From NCBI RefSeq assembly GCF_002127535.1, contig NZ_MUBJ01000001.1, forward strand, positions 248,001 through 312,000: a DNA stretch of 64,000 nucleotides. The letters are read 5' to 3'. Below, piece by piece: positions 51,772-60,333 of this stretch (the stretch's first letter is position 1; the number at the start of each line of letters is the position of its first letter). The position numbers and the translations under genes were made by a program. The notes under the pieces are model-generated. The model did no database searches, was not told where the DNA came from, and saw only the letters and a list, made by a program, of their open reading frames with translations. Origin of the DNA: Xenorhabdus vietnamensis (GTDB taxonomy: Bacteria > Pseudomonadota > Gammaproteobacteria > Enterobacterales > Enterobacteriaceae).

Positions 51772-52842
51772 TTAACTTAATTTATTTTGTGCCCATGTAA
51801 GACTGCTTTCATATTCTGTTGGCAATAATGAAGCTAACGTTTGCAACGTCGTTTTCAATATTTTTTTATCTGCATGAGTTACATTTAAGTGACCTACTTT
51901 ACGTACAGGCCGAACTTCTTTTTCATACCAATGTAAACGAACCAGCGGCAAACTAAGCCATGCAGGGTTTATTCCTGTACCGATCAGGTTGATCATGACG
52001 GATGGTGCAAATATTTCTGGTTGTGGCATGGGGAGATTCAAAATCGCCCGTAGGTGAAGTTCAAACTGGCTGATAGAAGCCCCGTTTTGTGTCCAGTGAC
52101 CACTATTGTGAACTCGCGGAGCCAATTCATTGATCAACAAATTATCGCCAACAATAAAACATTCCATCGCCATAACACCAACATAATTCAGATGATTCAT
52201 GATGGCGGACAGCATTTTCTCTGCTTGTTGTTGAAATTCTTTATCGGCAGAATCAGGCAAAGCAACACTGGTACGCAAAATACCTTCCTGATGCAAATTA
52301 TGAGTCAATGTATAGAATACTGATTCACCTTTGGCATTACGGGCACCAACCAGAGATACTTCTCCCGAAAACGGAATACCTTGTTCTACAATACATTCAC
52401 CGTAAACTTCTGGCGGAAGGGTTGCTTCATCACCCGGCCGGATACGCCATTGCCCACGTCCGTCATAACCTCCCGTCCGGCGTTTAACAATGATGAAATT
52501 CCCTAATTCCGTAAATAGCTGTGGCCATTGTTCGGGGGAGGAAAGCAGTCTCCACGGCGCAGTTGCCAAGCCCAATGTATCCATGAGCTGTTTTTGTGGC
52601 AAACGATCTGCCAGTCGTGGAAAAATATCGCGATTGATAAAAGCCTTATGATGTGCCAGTTCACGGGTTAGGGCAGTTTCAGGCCAGCGTTCAATTTCTG
52701 CAGTGATAACGCTGCTTTGATAAGGTACAGCTTCCGGTTCGGCATCCAACCCAACAGGATAAACAGCGATCCCCAAAGGCTCACCTGCTTGACGCAGCAT
52801 TCTGCCCAACTGACCATTTCCCAATACACAAACGGGCTTCAT
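51772..52842 (-). CDS. purK: 5-(carboxyamino)imidazole ribonucleotide synthase PurK
   Basis: PurK converts AIR, ATP and bicarbonate to N5-CAIR in purine synthesis. The 356-aa ATP-grasp protein starts [16 protein letters not shown]. It contains [15 protein letters not shown], the [28 protein letters not shown] segment (read in parts), and [12 protein letters not shown]. Its ATG overlaps the purE stop (ATGA). Confidence 0.95.
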   Translation of the reverse strand: MKPVCVLGNGQLGRMLRQAGEPLGIAVYPVGLDAEPEAVPYQSSVITAEIERWPETALTRELAHHKAFINRDIFPRLADRLPQKQLMDTLGLATAPWRLLSSPEQWPQLFTELGNFIIVKRRTGGYDGRGQWRIRPGDEATLPPEVYGECIVEQGIPFSGEVSLVGARNAKGESVFYTLTHNLHQEGILRTSVALPDSADKEFQQQAEKMLSAIMNHLNYVGVMAMECFIVGDNLLINELAPRVHNSGHWTQNGASISQFELHLRAILNLPMPQPEIFAPSVMINLIGTGINPAWLSLPLVRLHWYEKEVRPVRKVGHLNVTHADKKILKTTLQTLASLLPTEYESSLTWAQNKLS

Positions 52843-53393
52843 ATATCCTCCCGAGGATCTGGATTATCCAAGACAGTTTGTGTTTGTTCATTGCGCCAAT
52901 CTGACAAACGTTGAAACAGAGCACAGTCATGCAAAGCCAGCACTTGGGCAGCCAACAAGGCTGCATTTGCTGCTCCGGCTTTGCCAATAGCCAGTGTACC
53001 AACCGGTATGCCCTTTGGCATTTGCACAATGGAATACAGGCTATCAACACCGCTAAGTGCAGCGCTTTGTACCGGAACGCCAAATACAGGTACTAAAGTT
53101 TTGGCCGCCAACATTCCCGGTAAATGTGCCGCGCCACCTGCACCAGCGATAATCACATCAAAACCGTTTTCTTTCGCATGTTCTGCGAAATGAAAAAGTT
53201 TATCCGGCGTTCTGTGTGCCGAAACAATTTCAACATGGAAGGGAATAGCAAGAGAGGTCAAAACATCGGTTGCATGTTGCATTGTTGCCCAGTCGCTTTT
53301 CGAACCCATGACAATGGCAATTTTGGCGTGGTGCTGGTTCTCTATTTTTGTTGCAGAAGTTATAGCTGTTGTGGGCTCAGGGCTGGACGTCAT
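52839..53393 (-). CDS. purE: N5-carboxyaminoimidazole ribonucleotide mutase PurE
   Basis: PurE moves the carboxylate of N5-CAIR to give CAIR. The 184 aa contain [25 protein letters not shown] with the catalytic histidine, [12 protein letters not shown] and [20 protein letters not shown]. The N-terminus is about 15 residues longer than in E. coli and non-conserved. It lies upstream of purK in an operon with a PurR box about 82 bp before the start. Confidence 0.95.
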   Translation of the reverse strand: MTSSPEPTTAITSATKIENQHHAKIAIVMGSKSDWATMQHATDVLTSLAIPFHVEIVSAHRTPDKLFHFAEHAKENGFDVIIAGAGGAAHLPGMLAAKTLVPVFGVPVQSAALSGVDSLYSIVQMPKGIPVGTLAIGKAGAANAALLAAQVLALHDCALFQRLSDWRNEQTQTVLDNPDPREDI

Positions 53394-53474
53394 AAATCAG
53401 ATGCTCCTGTATTGGGTGTCTACCAGAACAAAGATGAAATTTCAGGCGACGGATCATATCACGCTAATTGCACA

Positions 53475-53490
53475 AGGAAAACGTTTGCGT
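53475..53490 (-). promoter_or_regulatory. PurR operator of purEK
   Basis: On the minus strand the site reads ACGCAAACGTTTTCCT, matching the PurR consensus ACGCAAACGTTTGCGT in its first 12 bases and resembling the E. coli purE operator. PurR with hypoxanthine or guanine would repress here. Confidence 0.85.
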
Positions 53491-53532
53491 CGCTTGATTT
53501 GTGGATTTTTCCAAAAAAATAAGCAAAGCCGT

Positions 53533-54255
53533 TTAGAAAGAGAAGGGTATCAATTCAATGGACGTTTCTGTGACTTTGAACATTGAACCTTGGTCGTGCC
53601 ATGCTCCTAATACACCACGGTGTACAGCTTTATCACCCAGTTGGATATCATGTATTGCCGGGCGATGAGTATGCCCATGAATTATCCAATCCGCCCGATA
53701 TTTTTTGACATGCTCGATAACAGCCTCTTGATTGACATCCATAATAGATTCGGATTTTTGGCTGTTGGCGTATTGGCTACCTGCCCGCATTTTGGCTGCA
53801 ATTTTCAAGCGGATAAATAAAGGGAGAAGCAGGAATAGCCGCTGTATCCATGCAGTATGTACTCGCTTACGATACTGCTGATAGCCGACATCATCGGTGC
53901 ATAGCGTATCACCATGCAAAATCAGAATACGTTTACCATACAATTCCAATACTTTTTCTTGTGGTAGCAGGATCAAGCCGCTCTCTCTGGCAAAGCGGGA
54001 ACCAAGTAAGAAATCACGATTGCCATGAATGAAATAGCAGGGAATACCTTTTTGTTTCAGTTCGTTGAGTGCTTGGGCAATTTTAGTGTGTAATGGGTTG
54101 GGATCATCATCACCAATCCAGTAATCAAAAAAATCACCGAGGATATAAAGACTCTCAGCATGAATTGCATCTTCACATAAAAAACGCAGAAAACCGGCAG
54201 TGATTGCCGGCTCTTGATCACTGAGATGCAAATCTGCAATAAACAGTGTGCTCAT
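53533..54255 (-). CDS. lpxH: UDP-2,3-diacylglucosamine diphosphatase LpxH
   Basis: LpxH cleaves UDP-2,3-diacylglucosamine to lipid X in lipid A synthesis at the inner-membrane face. The 240 aa equal E. coli. The Mn-dependent phosphoesterase motifs are all present: [37 protein letters not shown] and IHGHTHRP. It lies between purE and ppiB, as in E. coli. Confidence 0.96.
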   Translation of the reverse strand: MSTLFIADLHLSDQEPAITAGFLRFLCEDAIHAESLYILGDFFDYWIGDDDPNPLHTKIAQALNELKQKGIPCYFIHGNRDFLLGSRFARESGLILLPQEKVLELYGKRILILHGDTLCTDDVGYQQYRKRVHTAWIQRLFLLLPLFIRLKIAAKMRAGSQYANSQKSESIMDVNQEAVIEHVKKYRADWIIHGHTHRPAIHDIQLGDKAVHRGVLGAWHDQGSMFKVTETSIELIPFSF

Positions 54256-54284
54256 TTAACGATTAACTATTCTCTAAACGGTAA

Positions 54285-54779
54285 TTATTCGCTAACAGTC
54301 ACACGTTCAATGATCACATCTTCACGTGGTACATCTTGGTGCATTCCGCTGCGACCAGTTGAAACACCTTTGATTTTATCAACCACGTCCATGCCTTCAA
54401 CGACTTCGGCAAATACGCAATAACCCCATCCGTCTGGACGCTCTGAACGGAAGTTCAGGAAATCGTTATCCACAACGTTAATGAAGAATTGGGCAGTGGC
54501 AGAGTGTGGATCATTGGTACGCGCCATTGCGAGAGTGCCACGGCTGTTTTTCAGACCATTGTTGGCTTCGTTCTTGATAGTATCCTTAGTCATTTTTTGC
54601 TTCATGCCTGGTTCAAAACCACCGCCTTGAATCATGAAGCCATTGATAACACGGTGAAAAATCGTATTATCATAAAAACCCTCAGAACAGTAACTCAAGA
54701 AATTTTCAACAGTTACAGGTGCTTTATCAGCGAATGTTTTGATTACGATATCGCCAAAATTGGTGTGGAAAGTCACCAT
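54285..54779 (-). CDS. ppiB: peptidyl-prolyl cis-trans isomerase B PpiB
   Basis: This is a cytoplasmic cyclophilin of 164 aa, same as E. coli. The catalytic arginine lies in [15 protein letters not shown], and [21 protein letters not shown] is the cyclophilin core. The ATG at 54779 ([16 protein letters not shown]) is the family start; the open frame up to 54836 is not conserved. It is divergent from cysS. Confidence 0.95.
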   Translation of the reverse strand: MVTFHTNFGDIVIKTFADKAPVTVENFLSYCSEGFYDNTIFHRVINGFMIQGGGFEPGMKQKMTKDTIKNEANNGLKNSRGTLAMARTNDPHSATAQFFINVVDNDFLNFRSERPDGWGYCVFAEVVEGMDVVDKIKGVSTGRSGMHQDVPREDVIIERVTVSE

Positions 54780-55052
54780 AATAAAAATCCTAATAATAGT
54801 TTTGGTTGACCCTGTATTTAGGGGGATTCGGAACAACCGCTGTTATATCATATCTCAGATTTTGAGTCAGTACTCTGGGGCTGTATCAGAATAAGGCAGC
54901 TTGCGGTACTTGCAAAGCATTACATATCAAGGTGAAATACTTCATCTGGCTTTTCTGTGTTCCGTTTATTTATAACGCTGATAAAGAAGCCTATAATCAA
55001 CCAATTCATTTGATTTATTACACGTACATCAATTTTTACGGAAACCCCACTG

Positions 55053-56435
55053 ATGCTAAAAATTTTCAATACTCTCAGTCGTCAAAAAGAAGAATTTAAG
55101 CCAATTCACGAAGGTAAGGTGGGCATGTACGTGTGTGGCATTACTATTTATGACTTGTGTCATATTGGTCATGGCAGAACATTTGTTGCATTTGATGTTA
55201 TTGCCCGTTACCTGCGTTATCTGGGATACGATCTGACGTACGTCCGTAACGTCACTGACGTTGATGACAAAATTATCAAGCGTGCCACCGAAAATAAAGA
55301 AAGCTGCGACGATTTGACCACCCGCATGTTGGCAGAAATGCACAGCGATTTTGATACATTGAACCTTTTGCGTCCTGATTTAGAGCCTCGTGCAACGCAA
55401 CATATCCCAGAGATCATCGAAATTACGGAAGAACTGATTAAGCGTAGACATGCTTATGTTGCCGCGAATGGTGATGTCATGTTCTCCATTGACACCAACC
55501 CTAATTATGGGCTGCTTTCCCGCCAGGATTTGGAGCAATTGCAGGCTGGTGCCCGTGTTGAAGTGGCAGATGTAAAACGTAACCCAATGGATTTCGTATT
55601 GTGGAAAATGTCCAAGCCAGGTGAACCCAACTGGGAATCTCCGTGGGGAGCTGGTCGGCCGGGCTGGCATATTGAATGCTCTGCGATGAACGGTAAGACG
55701 CTGAGTCACCATTTTGATATTCACGGTGGTGGTTCTGATTTGATGTTCCCGCACCATGAAAATGAGATTGCACAATCCACTTGTGCCCATGATGGCCCTT
55801 ACGTCAATTATTGGATGCATTCCGGTATGGTTATGATAGATAAAGAGAAGATGTCCAAATCATTGAACAACTTCTTTACCATCCGTGATGTGCTGGAATA
55901 TTACGATGCTGAAACCGTGCGTTATTTCCTGCTGTCCGGCCACTATCGCAGTCAGTTGAATTATACGGAAGAGAATCTGAAACAGGCGCGTACTTCTCTT
56001 GAGCGTTTGTATACATCCCTGCGTGGTACAGATAAATCTGCTCAGCCTGTTGGTGGAGAAGCGTTTAAAGCCCGTTTCACTGACGCAATGAATGATGACT
56101 TCAACACACCGGAAGCGTATTCAGTCCTGTTTGACATAGCGCGTGAGTTGAACCGCCTGAAGACTGAAGACATGGCGGCAGCTAACGGCCTGGCTGCTGA
56201 ACTGCGTAAATTAGCGAGTATTCTTGGTCTTTTGGAACAAGATCCAGAACATTTTTTGCAAGGTGGGGCACAGGCAGACGACGATATAGCCCAAATTGAA
56301 GCGTTAATCAAACAACGTAACGATGCTCGTAAAAACAAAGAGTGGGCATTGGCTGATGCGGCGCGCGGCCAGTTAAGTGAAATGGGAATTGAGTTGGAAG
56401 ATGGCCCACAAGGAACAATATGGCGCCGTAAGTAA
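55053..56435 (+). CDS. cysS: cysteinyl-tRNA synthetase CysS
   Basis: CysS charges tRNA(Cys). The class Ia HIGH motif appears as CHIGHGRT and KMSKS as [10 protein letters not shown]. Zinc ligands are Cys28, the cysteine in HIECSAMN and the His/Glu of HHENEIAQS. The C-terminal DALR domain ends [11 protein letters not shown]. The 460 aa match E. coli (461). A good terminator follows. Confidence 0.97.
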   Translation: MLKIFNTLSRQKEEFKPIHEGKVGMYVCGITIYDLCHIGHGRTFVAFDVIARYLRYLGYDLTYVRNVTDVDDKIIKRATENKESCDDLTTRMLAEMHSDFDTLNLLRPDLEPRATQHIPEIIEITEELIKRRHAYVAANGDVMFSIDTNPNYGLLSRQDLEQLQAGARVEVADVKRNPMDFVLWKMSKPGEPNWESPWGAGRPGWHIECSAMNGKTLSHHFDIHGGGSDLMFPHHENEIAQSTCAHDGPYVNYWMHSGMVMIDKEKMSKSLNNFFTIRDVLEYYDAETVRYFLLSGHYRSQLNYTEENLKQARTSLERLYTSLRGTDKSAQPVGGEAFKARFTDAMNDDFNTPEAYSVLFDIARELNRLKTEDMAAANGLAAELRKLASILGLLEQDPEHFLQGGAQADDDIAQIEALIKQRNDARKNKEWALADAARGQLSEMGIELEDGPQGTIWRRK

Positions 56436-56455
56436 TTGATTTTTTTATTTCTCAG

Positions 56456-56487
56456 AACCGCCCCTTAGATGGGCGGTTCAGTTTTTA
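56456..56487 (+). terminator. terminator after cysS
   Basis: AACCGCCC (56456-56463) pairs with GGGCGGTT (56471-56478), followed by CAGTTTTT. It lies 20 bp past the cysS stop. Confidence 0.88.
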
Positions 56488-56569
56488 TCGCATTTACACT
56501 TTTATAGCGATATTTTTAGCTGTGATACTTAGCTGTGTTGTATATATGGCGAAATAAAAACCGACAGAT

Positions 56570-56806
56570 TTATCGATGAGTATTTAGATACTCAGGATAG
56601 AAAGCATTTACAGCGTGATAAGTGATTTTTCCAGAAACCGTGTCCCGTTTCATGGAAACGAAAGAGGAATTACTCAGGTGCTCTGGTACTTGATGTGTGG
56701 CATCACCAGAAGTAGGATTGAGAAGAGAGATTTTTACTCGACGCTTAGAGTTACTTAATTTATAAGACAAACCCAACAACCTTCTTGCAGCTCTATTACT
56801 TAACAT
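56570..56806 (-). CDS. hypothetical 78-aa basic protein
   Basis: I do not recognise this frame. The N-terminal half is basic (RAARRLLGLSYKLSNSKRRVKI) and the rest is neutral (LNPTSGDATHQVPEHLSN). No signal peptide, membrane segment or known motif is visible. A GGGG ribosome-binding-like stretch lies about six bases before the ATG at 56806. It sits alone between the cysS terminator and ybcJ, with no overlapping gene on the other strand, so it is not an obvious shadow. It could be a lineage-specific gene or chance. Confidence 0.4.
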   Translation of the reverse strand: MLSNRAARRLLGLSYKLSNSKRRVKISLLNPTSGDATHQVPEHLSNSSFVSMKRDTVSGKITYHAVNAFYPEYLNTHR

Positions 56807-57079
56807 AATTAACCCCGTTTCAGTTGTACGTAAGCCTCTCAGTATAGCAACTTATTAGAAAACCAAAACATTGCTGACATAATTGTTTATCAAGACATCG
56901 TCAATGTCACATCTCCCGTGGATAAAACCAGATGAATTTACTGTTAGGATTATCGATATCATTAGGTGTTTAATATTTCTTTTTGCGTTTTGTCTCGATG
57001 TTATCGATGATAAAAAATAATGAATTATTATGCCTTCCGTTTTTCAAGTTGCAGCCTTGTGAGCTGCAACCCCACTCAG

Positions 57080-57292
57080 TTACTCTTCAACGCGAACAGA
57101 TTCGCCATTAAAGGCAACCACTTTACCAGCAACGATTTTGCAACGTTTGCGGGTTTCAACTTGAGAATCGACTTCCACCAAACCTTCTGCAATCACTGTT
57201 TTTGCCGCAGCTCCACTTTCACACCACCCTTGAAGTTTCAGCAAATCACACAATTCGACATAAGAGTGACTATCTAAATAAAAAATTTCCAT
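57080..57292 (-). CDS. ybcJ: S4-like RNA-binding protein YbcJ
   Basis: This 70-aa protein has an S4-type alpha-L fold: LDSHSYVELCDLLKLQGW, SGAAAKTVIAEGLVEVD and ETRKRCKIVAGKVV. E. coli YbcJ has the same length and is adjacent to folD. Its ATG overlaps the folD stop by ATGA-type coupling. Probable RNA binder; the cellular target is unknown. Confidence 0.93.
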   Translation of the reverse strand: MEIFYLDSHSYVELCDLLKLQGWCESGAAAKTVIAEGLVEVDSQVETRKRCKIVAGKVVAFNGESVRVEE

Positions 57293-58167
57293 CAGTAACC
57301 TTCAGTTGTATCTACATCATGATATTCCTCGCAAGCCTGCAAGGTATTTTGAATTAATGTTGCAACGGTCATCGGGCCAACACCACCGGGTACAGGGGAG
57401 ATCCAACTTGCGCGTTTGGATGCATTATCGAAATCCACATCACCAATGACTTTGCCATTTTCCAGTCGATTAATGCCGACATCAATCACAATCGCACCAG
57501 GTTTAATCCACTCGCCGGGAATAAAATTCGGTTTACCGACAGCGACGACCAGTAAGTCAGCCTGTTCAACATGCTGGCGTAAATTTTTGGTAAAACGATG
57601 CGTTACCGTAGTCGTACAGCCTGCCAGCAGCAATTCAAGGCTCATAGGACGCCCAACGATATTAGAAGCACCGATAATAACCGCATTTAGCCCATAAGTA
57701 TTGATATCGCAGCGCTCAAGCAGGGTTACAATCCCGCGGGGAGTACAAGGACGCAATTTTGGGGCACGTTGGCATAGGCGGCCAATATTATAAGGATGGA
57801 AACCATCCACATCCTTATCGGGATGAATACGTTCCAATACTTTGACATTATCAATGCCGGCAGGTAGAGGGAGTTGAACTAAAATACCGTCGATTTCCGT
57901 ATCGGTGTTTAGGTTATCTATTAAGGAGAGTAACTCGGCTTCGCTGGTGGTATCAGGTAGGTCATAAGAGCGGGACATAAAACCGACTTCTTCGCAGGCT
58001 CGGCGTTTGCTTGCGACATAAATTTGAGAAGCAGGGTTTTCTCCCACTAAAACGACGGCAAGACCCGGTGCTCGTTTTCCGGCTGCAACACGCTGCCTGA
58101 CTTTTTCTGCAACTTCGCTTCTGATTGTCTGCGCAATCGTTTTCCCATCAATAATTTTTGCTGACAT
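57292..58167 (-). CDS. folD: bifunctional methylenetetrahydrofolate dehydrogenase/cyclohydrolase FolD
   Basis: FolD interconverts 5,10-methylene-THF and 10-formyl-THF in the cytoplasm. The 291 aa show [14 protein letters not shown] (the catalytic lysine region), [13 protein letters not shown], the Rossmann [14 protein letters not shown] and [17 protein letters not shown]. coli FolD has 288 aa. It is upstream of ybcJ and overlaps it. Confidence 0.96.
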   Translation of the reverse strand: MSAKIIDGKTIAQTIRSEVAEKVRQRVAAGKRAPGLAVVLVGENPASQIYVASKRRACEEVGFMSRSYDLPDTTSEAELLSLIDNLNTDTEIDGILVQLPLPAGIDNVKVLERIHPDKDVDGFHPYNIGRLCQRAPKLRPCTPRGIVTLLERCDINTYGLNAVIIGASNIVGRPMSLELLLAGCTTTVTHRFTKNLRQHVEQADLLVVAVGKPNFIPGEWIKPGAIVIDVGINRLENGKVIGDVDFDNASKRASWISPVPGGVGPMTVATLIQNTLQACEEYHDVDTTEGY

Positions 58168-58349
58168 GTATTTAAGATTCCATCATCAAGTATAGGAATG
58201 AATGCTATTTTGTCAGAACATGAACCGCCTGTCAGTTTTATTGATAATCATAAAATGAACATATGAGCGAAAAGGCCATTGACTCATTCCATTATGCCCG
58301 TATAATCCGGCACTGCATTAATGATATTTCTTATTCTTCATACCATAAT

Positions 58350-58426
58350 GCGCCCTTAGCTCAGCTGGATAGAGCAACGGCCTTCTAAGCCGTAGGTCAC
58401 AGGTTCGAATCCTGTAGGGCGTACCA
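58350..58426 (+). tRNA. argU: tRNA-Arg (anticodon TCT)
   Basis: This is a 77-nt tRNA with encoded CCA. Acceptor GCGCCCT pairs with AGGGCGT (one G-U). The D-arm is CTCAGCTGGATAGAG, the anticodon arm CGGCC-TTCTAAG-CCG carries TCT, and the T-arm has GGTTCGAATCC. It is nearly identical to E. coli argU, which reads AGA. As in E. coli (prophage DLP12), an integrase gene lies immediately 3', so the tRNA 3' end is the attachment site of the downstream element. Confidence 0.97.
58400..58426 (+). repeat. presumed attL core of the P4-like element
   Basis: The 3' part of argU, from the T-arm to CCA, is the usual crossover region for P4-type integrases, and the int gene starts 150 bp further on. No second copy of the tRNA end lies within the window, so the other attachment site must be beyond 64000. 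The exact core length cannot be determined from one end. Confidence 0.55.
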
Positions 58427-58576
58427 TCCTTTCATATCGTAACGTCTTCCAAAGTCTACAAAACCCCAGTAAATACGCAATATTAGCCATTTTTCGTTCT
58501 CCTGTAGTCTAGTAAGGTATGTTGAAATCTACGATCTTATAGGGGTATATTTAGGGGTACGTTCAGGTTCAATGAA

Positions 58577-59806
58577 GTGAGATACCCCCAAGTGAAGCTA
58601 ACAGCCCGACAGGTGGACACTGCAAAGCCTAAAGAAAAACCCTATAAACTTGCAGATGGTGGTGGATTATATCTATTGGTTAACCCTAATGGCTCTCGCT
58701 ATTGGCGGTTAAAGTATCGGATCGCAGGCAAAGAAAAATTGCTCGCATTAGGGGTATACCCTGAAATCTCCCTTGCCGAAGCACGAACCAAGAGAAATGA
58801 TGCGCGGAAGACGCTATCGGGTGGTAATGATCCGATAGAAGAAAAGAGAGCAGAAAAGGCAGCCAAAGTATTTGCGGTCAGCAATAGTTTTGAATCCATC
58901 GCTATTGAGTGGCATGAATATAAACGCCCAAACTGGTCACAAGGGTATGCCGAAGACATTCTGGAATATCTGAAAAAAGACATCTTCCCGTATATTGGTA
59001 AACGTGCTGTTACCGAGATTAAACCTGCTGAAATGCTGGCTGTGCTGCGAAAAATGGAGCAACGCGGTGTTTTGGATAAACTGAAGAAAACCAGACAGGC
59101 GTGTCGGCAAATTTTCACCTATGCCGTTATTACCGGACGGGCTGAATTCAATCCCGTTACTGACCTTGCCAGCGCACTGAAAACTCCCAAACAAAAGCAC
59201 TTCCCACACCTTTTAGCCGACCAACTGCATGATTTTCTTATCGCCCTGAGTGGTTATAGTGGAAGTCTGGTCACTCAATCAGCAACACGTATGCTGATGC
59301 TGACCGGAGTACGTACTATTGAGCTGAGAGAATCGGAATGGACTGAATTCGATTTCGATAACGATCTCTGGCAAATCCCCGCTGAGCGAATGAAAATGCG
59401 CCGCCCTCATATTGTTCCATTGTCAAATCAGGTTAAAGCCATTCTGATTAAGCTGCACGAAATTACAGGACGCGGGAAATATGTTTTCCCCGGTCGTAAT
59501 GATGCGGGTAAACCGATGAGCGAGGCCGCTATCAATCAGGTTATCAAGCGTATTGGTTATGATGGACGGGCAACAGGCCACGGCTTCCGCCATACCATGA
59601 GTACTATCTTACATGAACAAGGCTATAACACGGCTTGGATTGAAACTCAGCTTGCTCATGTTGACAAGAACAGCATCCGAGGTACTTACAACCACGCTCA
59701 ATATCTGGAGGGGCGCAGGGAAATGCTGCAATGGTATGCGGATCATATGGAGATGCTGGAACGAGGCGAAAATGTGCTAATTGGAAAATTTGGCAAAAGG
59801 GCGTAA
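58577..59806 (+). CDS. P4-type tyrosine integrase
   Basis: This is a 409-aa site-specific recombinase. The N-terminal DUF4102 arm-binding domain reads KLTARQVDTAKPKEKPYKLADGGGLYLLV (in parts), and a core-binding domain follows. The catalytic set is seen: Arg in TGVRTIELRESEW, HGFRHT (His-x-x-Arg), His in QLAHVDKNSIRGTYNHAQY and the nucleophile Tyr. The start is uncertain: GTG at 58577 or GTG at 58592, the latter giving the usual MKLTxRQV beginning. It integrates at the argU 3' end. Confidence 0.93.
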   Translation: MRYPQVKLTARQVDTAKPKEKPYKLADGGGLYLLVNPNGSRYWRLKYRIAGKEKLLALGVYPEISLAEARTKRNDARKTLSGGNDPIEEKRAEKAAKVFAVSNSFESIAIEWHEYKRPNWSQGYAEDILEYLKKDIFPYIGKRAVTEIKPAEMLAVLRKMEQRGVLDKLKKTRQACRQIFTYAVITGRAEFNPVTDLASALKTPKQKHFPHLLADQLHDFLIALSGYSGSLVTQSATRMLMLTGVRTIELRESEWTEFDFDNDLWQIPAERMKMRRPHIVPLSNQVKAILIKLHEITGRGKYVFPGRNDAGKPMSEAAINQVIKRIGYDGRATGHGFRHTMSTILHEQGYNTAWIETQLAHVDKNSIRGTYNHAQYLEGRREMLQWYADHMEMLERGENVLIGKFGKRA

Positions 59807-60022
59807 ATATATGATGGTTTTTTGCGCAAATGTGCCCGTGGCACACGAGCCTGTTTTTTATACATAATGCCAATTAAAAGCCAAAATTTCCTGAAAAAAT
59901 AAATTCAACAAATTGGAAAAACAATTAACGCTGTTTATTTAGTCTTGCTTTTTAAATAATCCGCCTGTCATCAAACAACGTCCACGATGAGCGCTCAAGG
60001 ACTCGGTAACAGGAGAAAAAAT

Positions 60023-60229
60023 ATGACAATGACAGCACCGAAAGAAAACCTTATTCGTTTGCCGGAAGTTCAACGCAGAACGGGTTATAGCAAAGCGTGG
60101 ATCTACAAACTGATTAGCAACGGAGAATTCCCGAAACAAGTCAAACTTGGTTCCCGCTCAATCGCCTTTGTTGAATCAGAAATTGATAACTGGATTTCCC
60201 AGCGGATCGCTGAATCACGGGCGGCATAA
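60023..60229 (+). CDS. AlpA-family transcriptional regulator
   Basis: This is a 68-aa MerR-like/AlpA helix-turn-helix protein: LIRLPEVQRRTGYSKAWIYKLISNGEFPKQVKLGSRSIAFVESEIDNWI, read in pieces. AlpA proteins switch on integrase or excision genes in P4-like and cryptic prophages. The ATG at 60023 is preceded by ACAGGAG. It lies between int and the alpha primase gene, the standard position in P4-like elements. Confidence 0.92.
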   Translation: MTMTAPKENLIRLPEVQRRTGYSKAWIYKLISNGEFPKQVKLGSRSIAFVESEIDNWISQRIAESRAA

Positions 60230-60271
60230 CAGATAAAAGAACATGACATAAGAAACGTAATATAAAAAACA

Positions 60272-60304
60272 ACGCCCCAGTGTGGTGACACACATCTGAG
60301 GCGT
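60272..60304 (+). ncRNA. structured leader hairpin upstream of the P4-alpha-like gene
   Basis: ACGCC (60272-60276) pairs with GGCGT (60300-60304) around an inner stem GTGTG-GTGA-CACAC (60280-60293) closed by a GNRA-type tetraloop. It lies 30 bp before the primase start. Phage P4 makes a small structured immunity RNA (CI) from the leader upstream of its alpha operon by premature termination; this hairpin is in a comparable place. The function is inferred only from position and shape. Confidence 0.4.
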
Positions 60305-60333
60305 CTGACCACAACGTAAAGGAGACTTACGAT

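Noticed and set aside
59831-59858. Intrinsic terminator after int (TGTGCC-CGT-GGCACA with later T-run)
   Set aside because: The T-run begins several bases after a six-pair stem with a three-base loop; too weak to call by eye.
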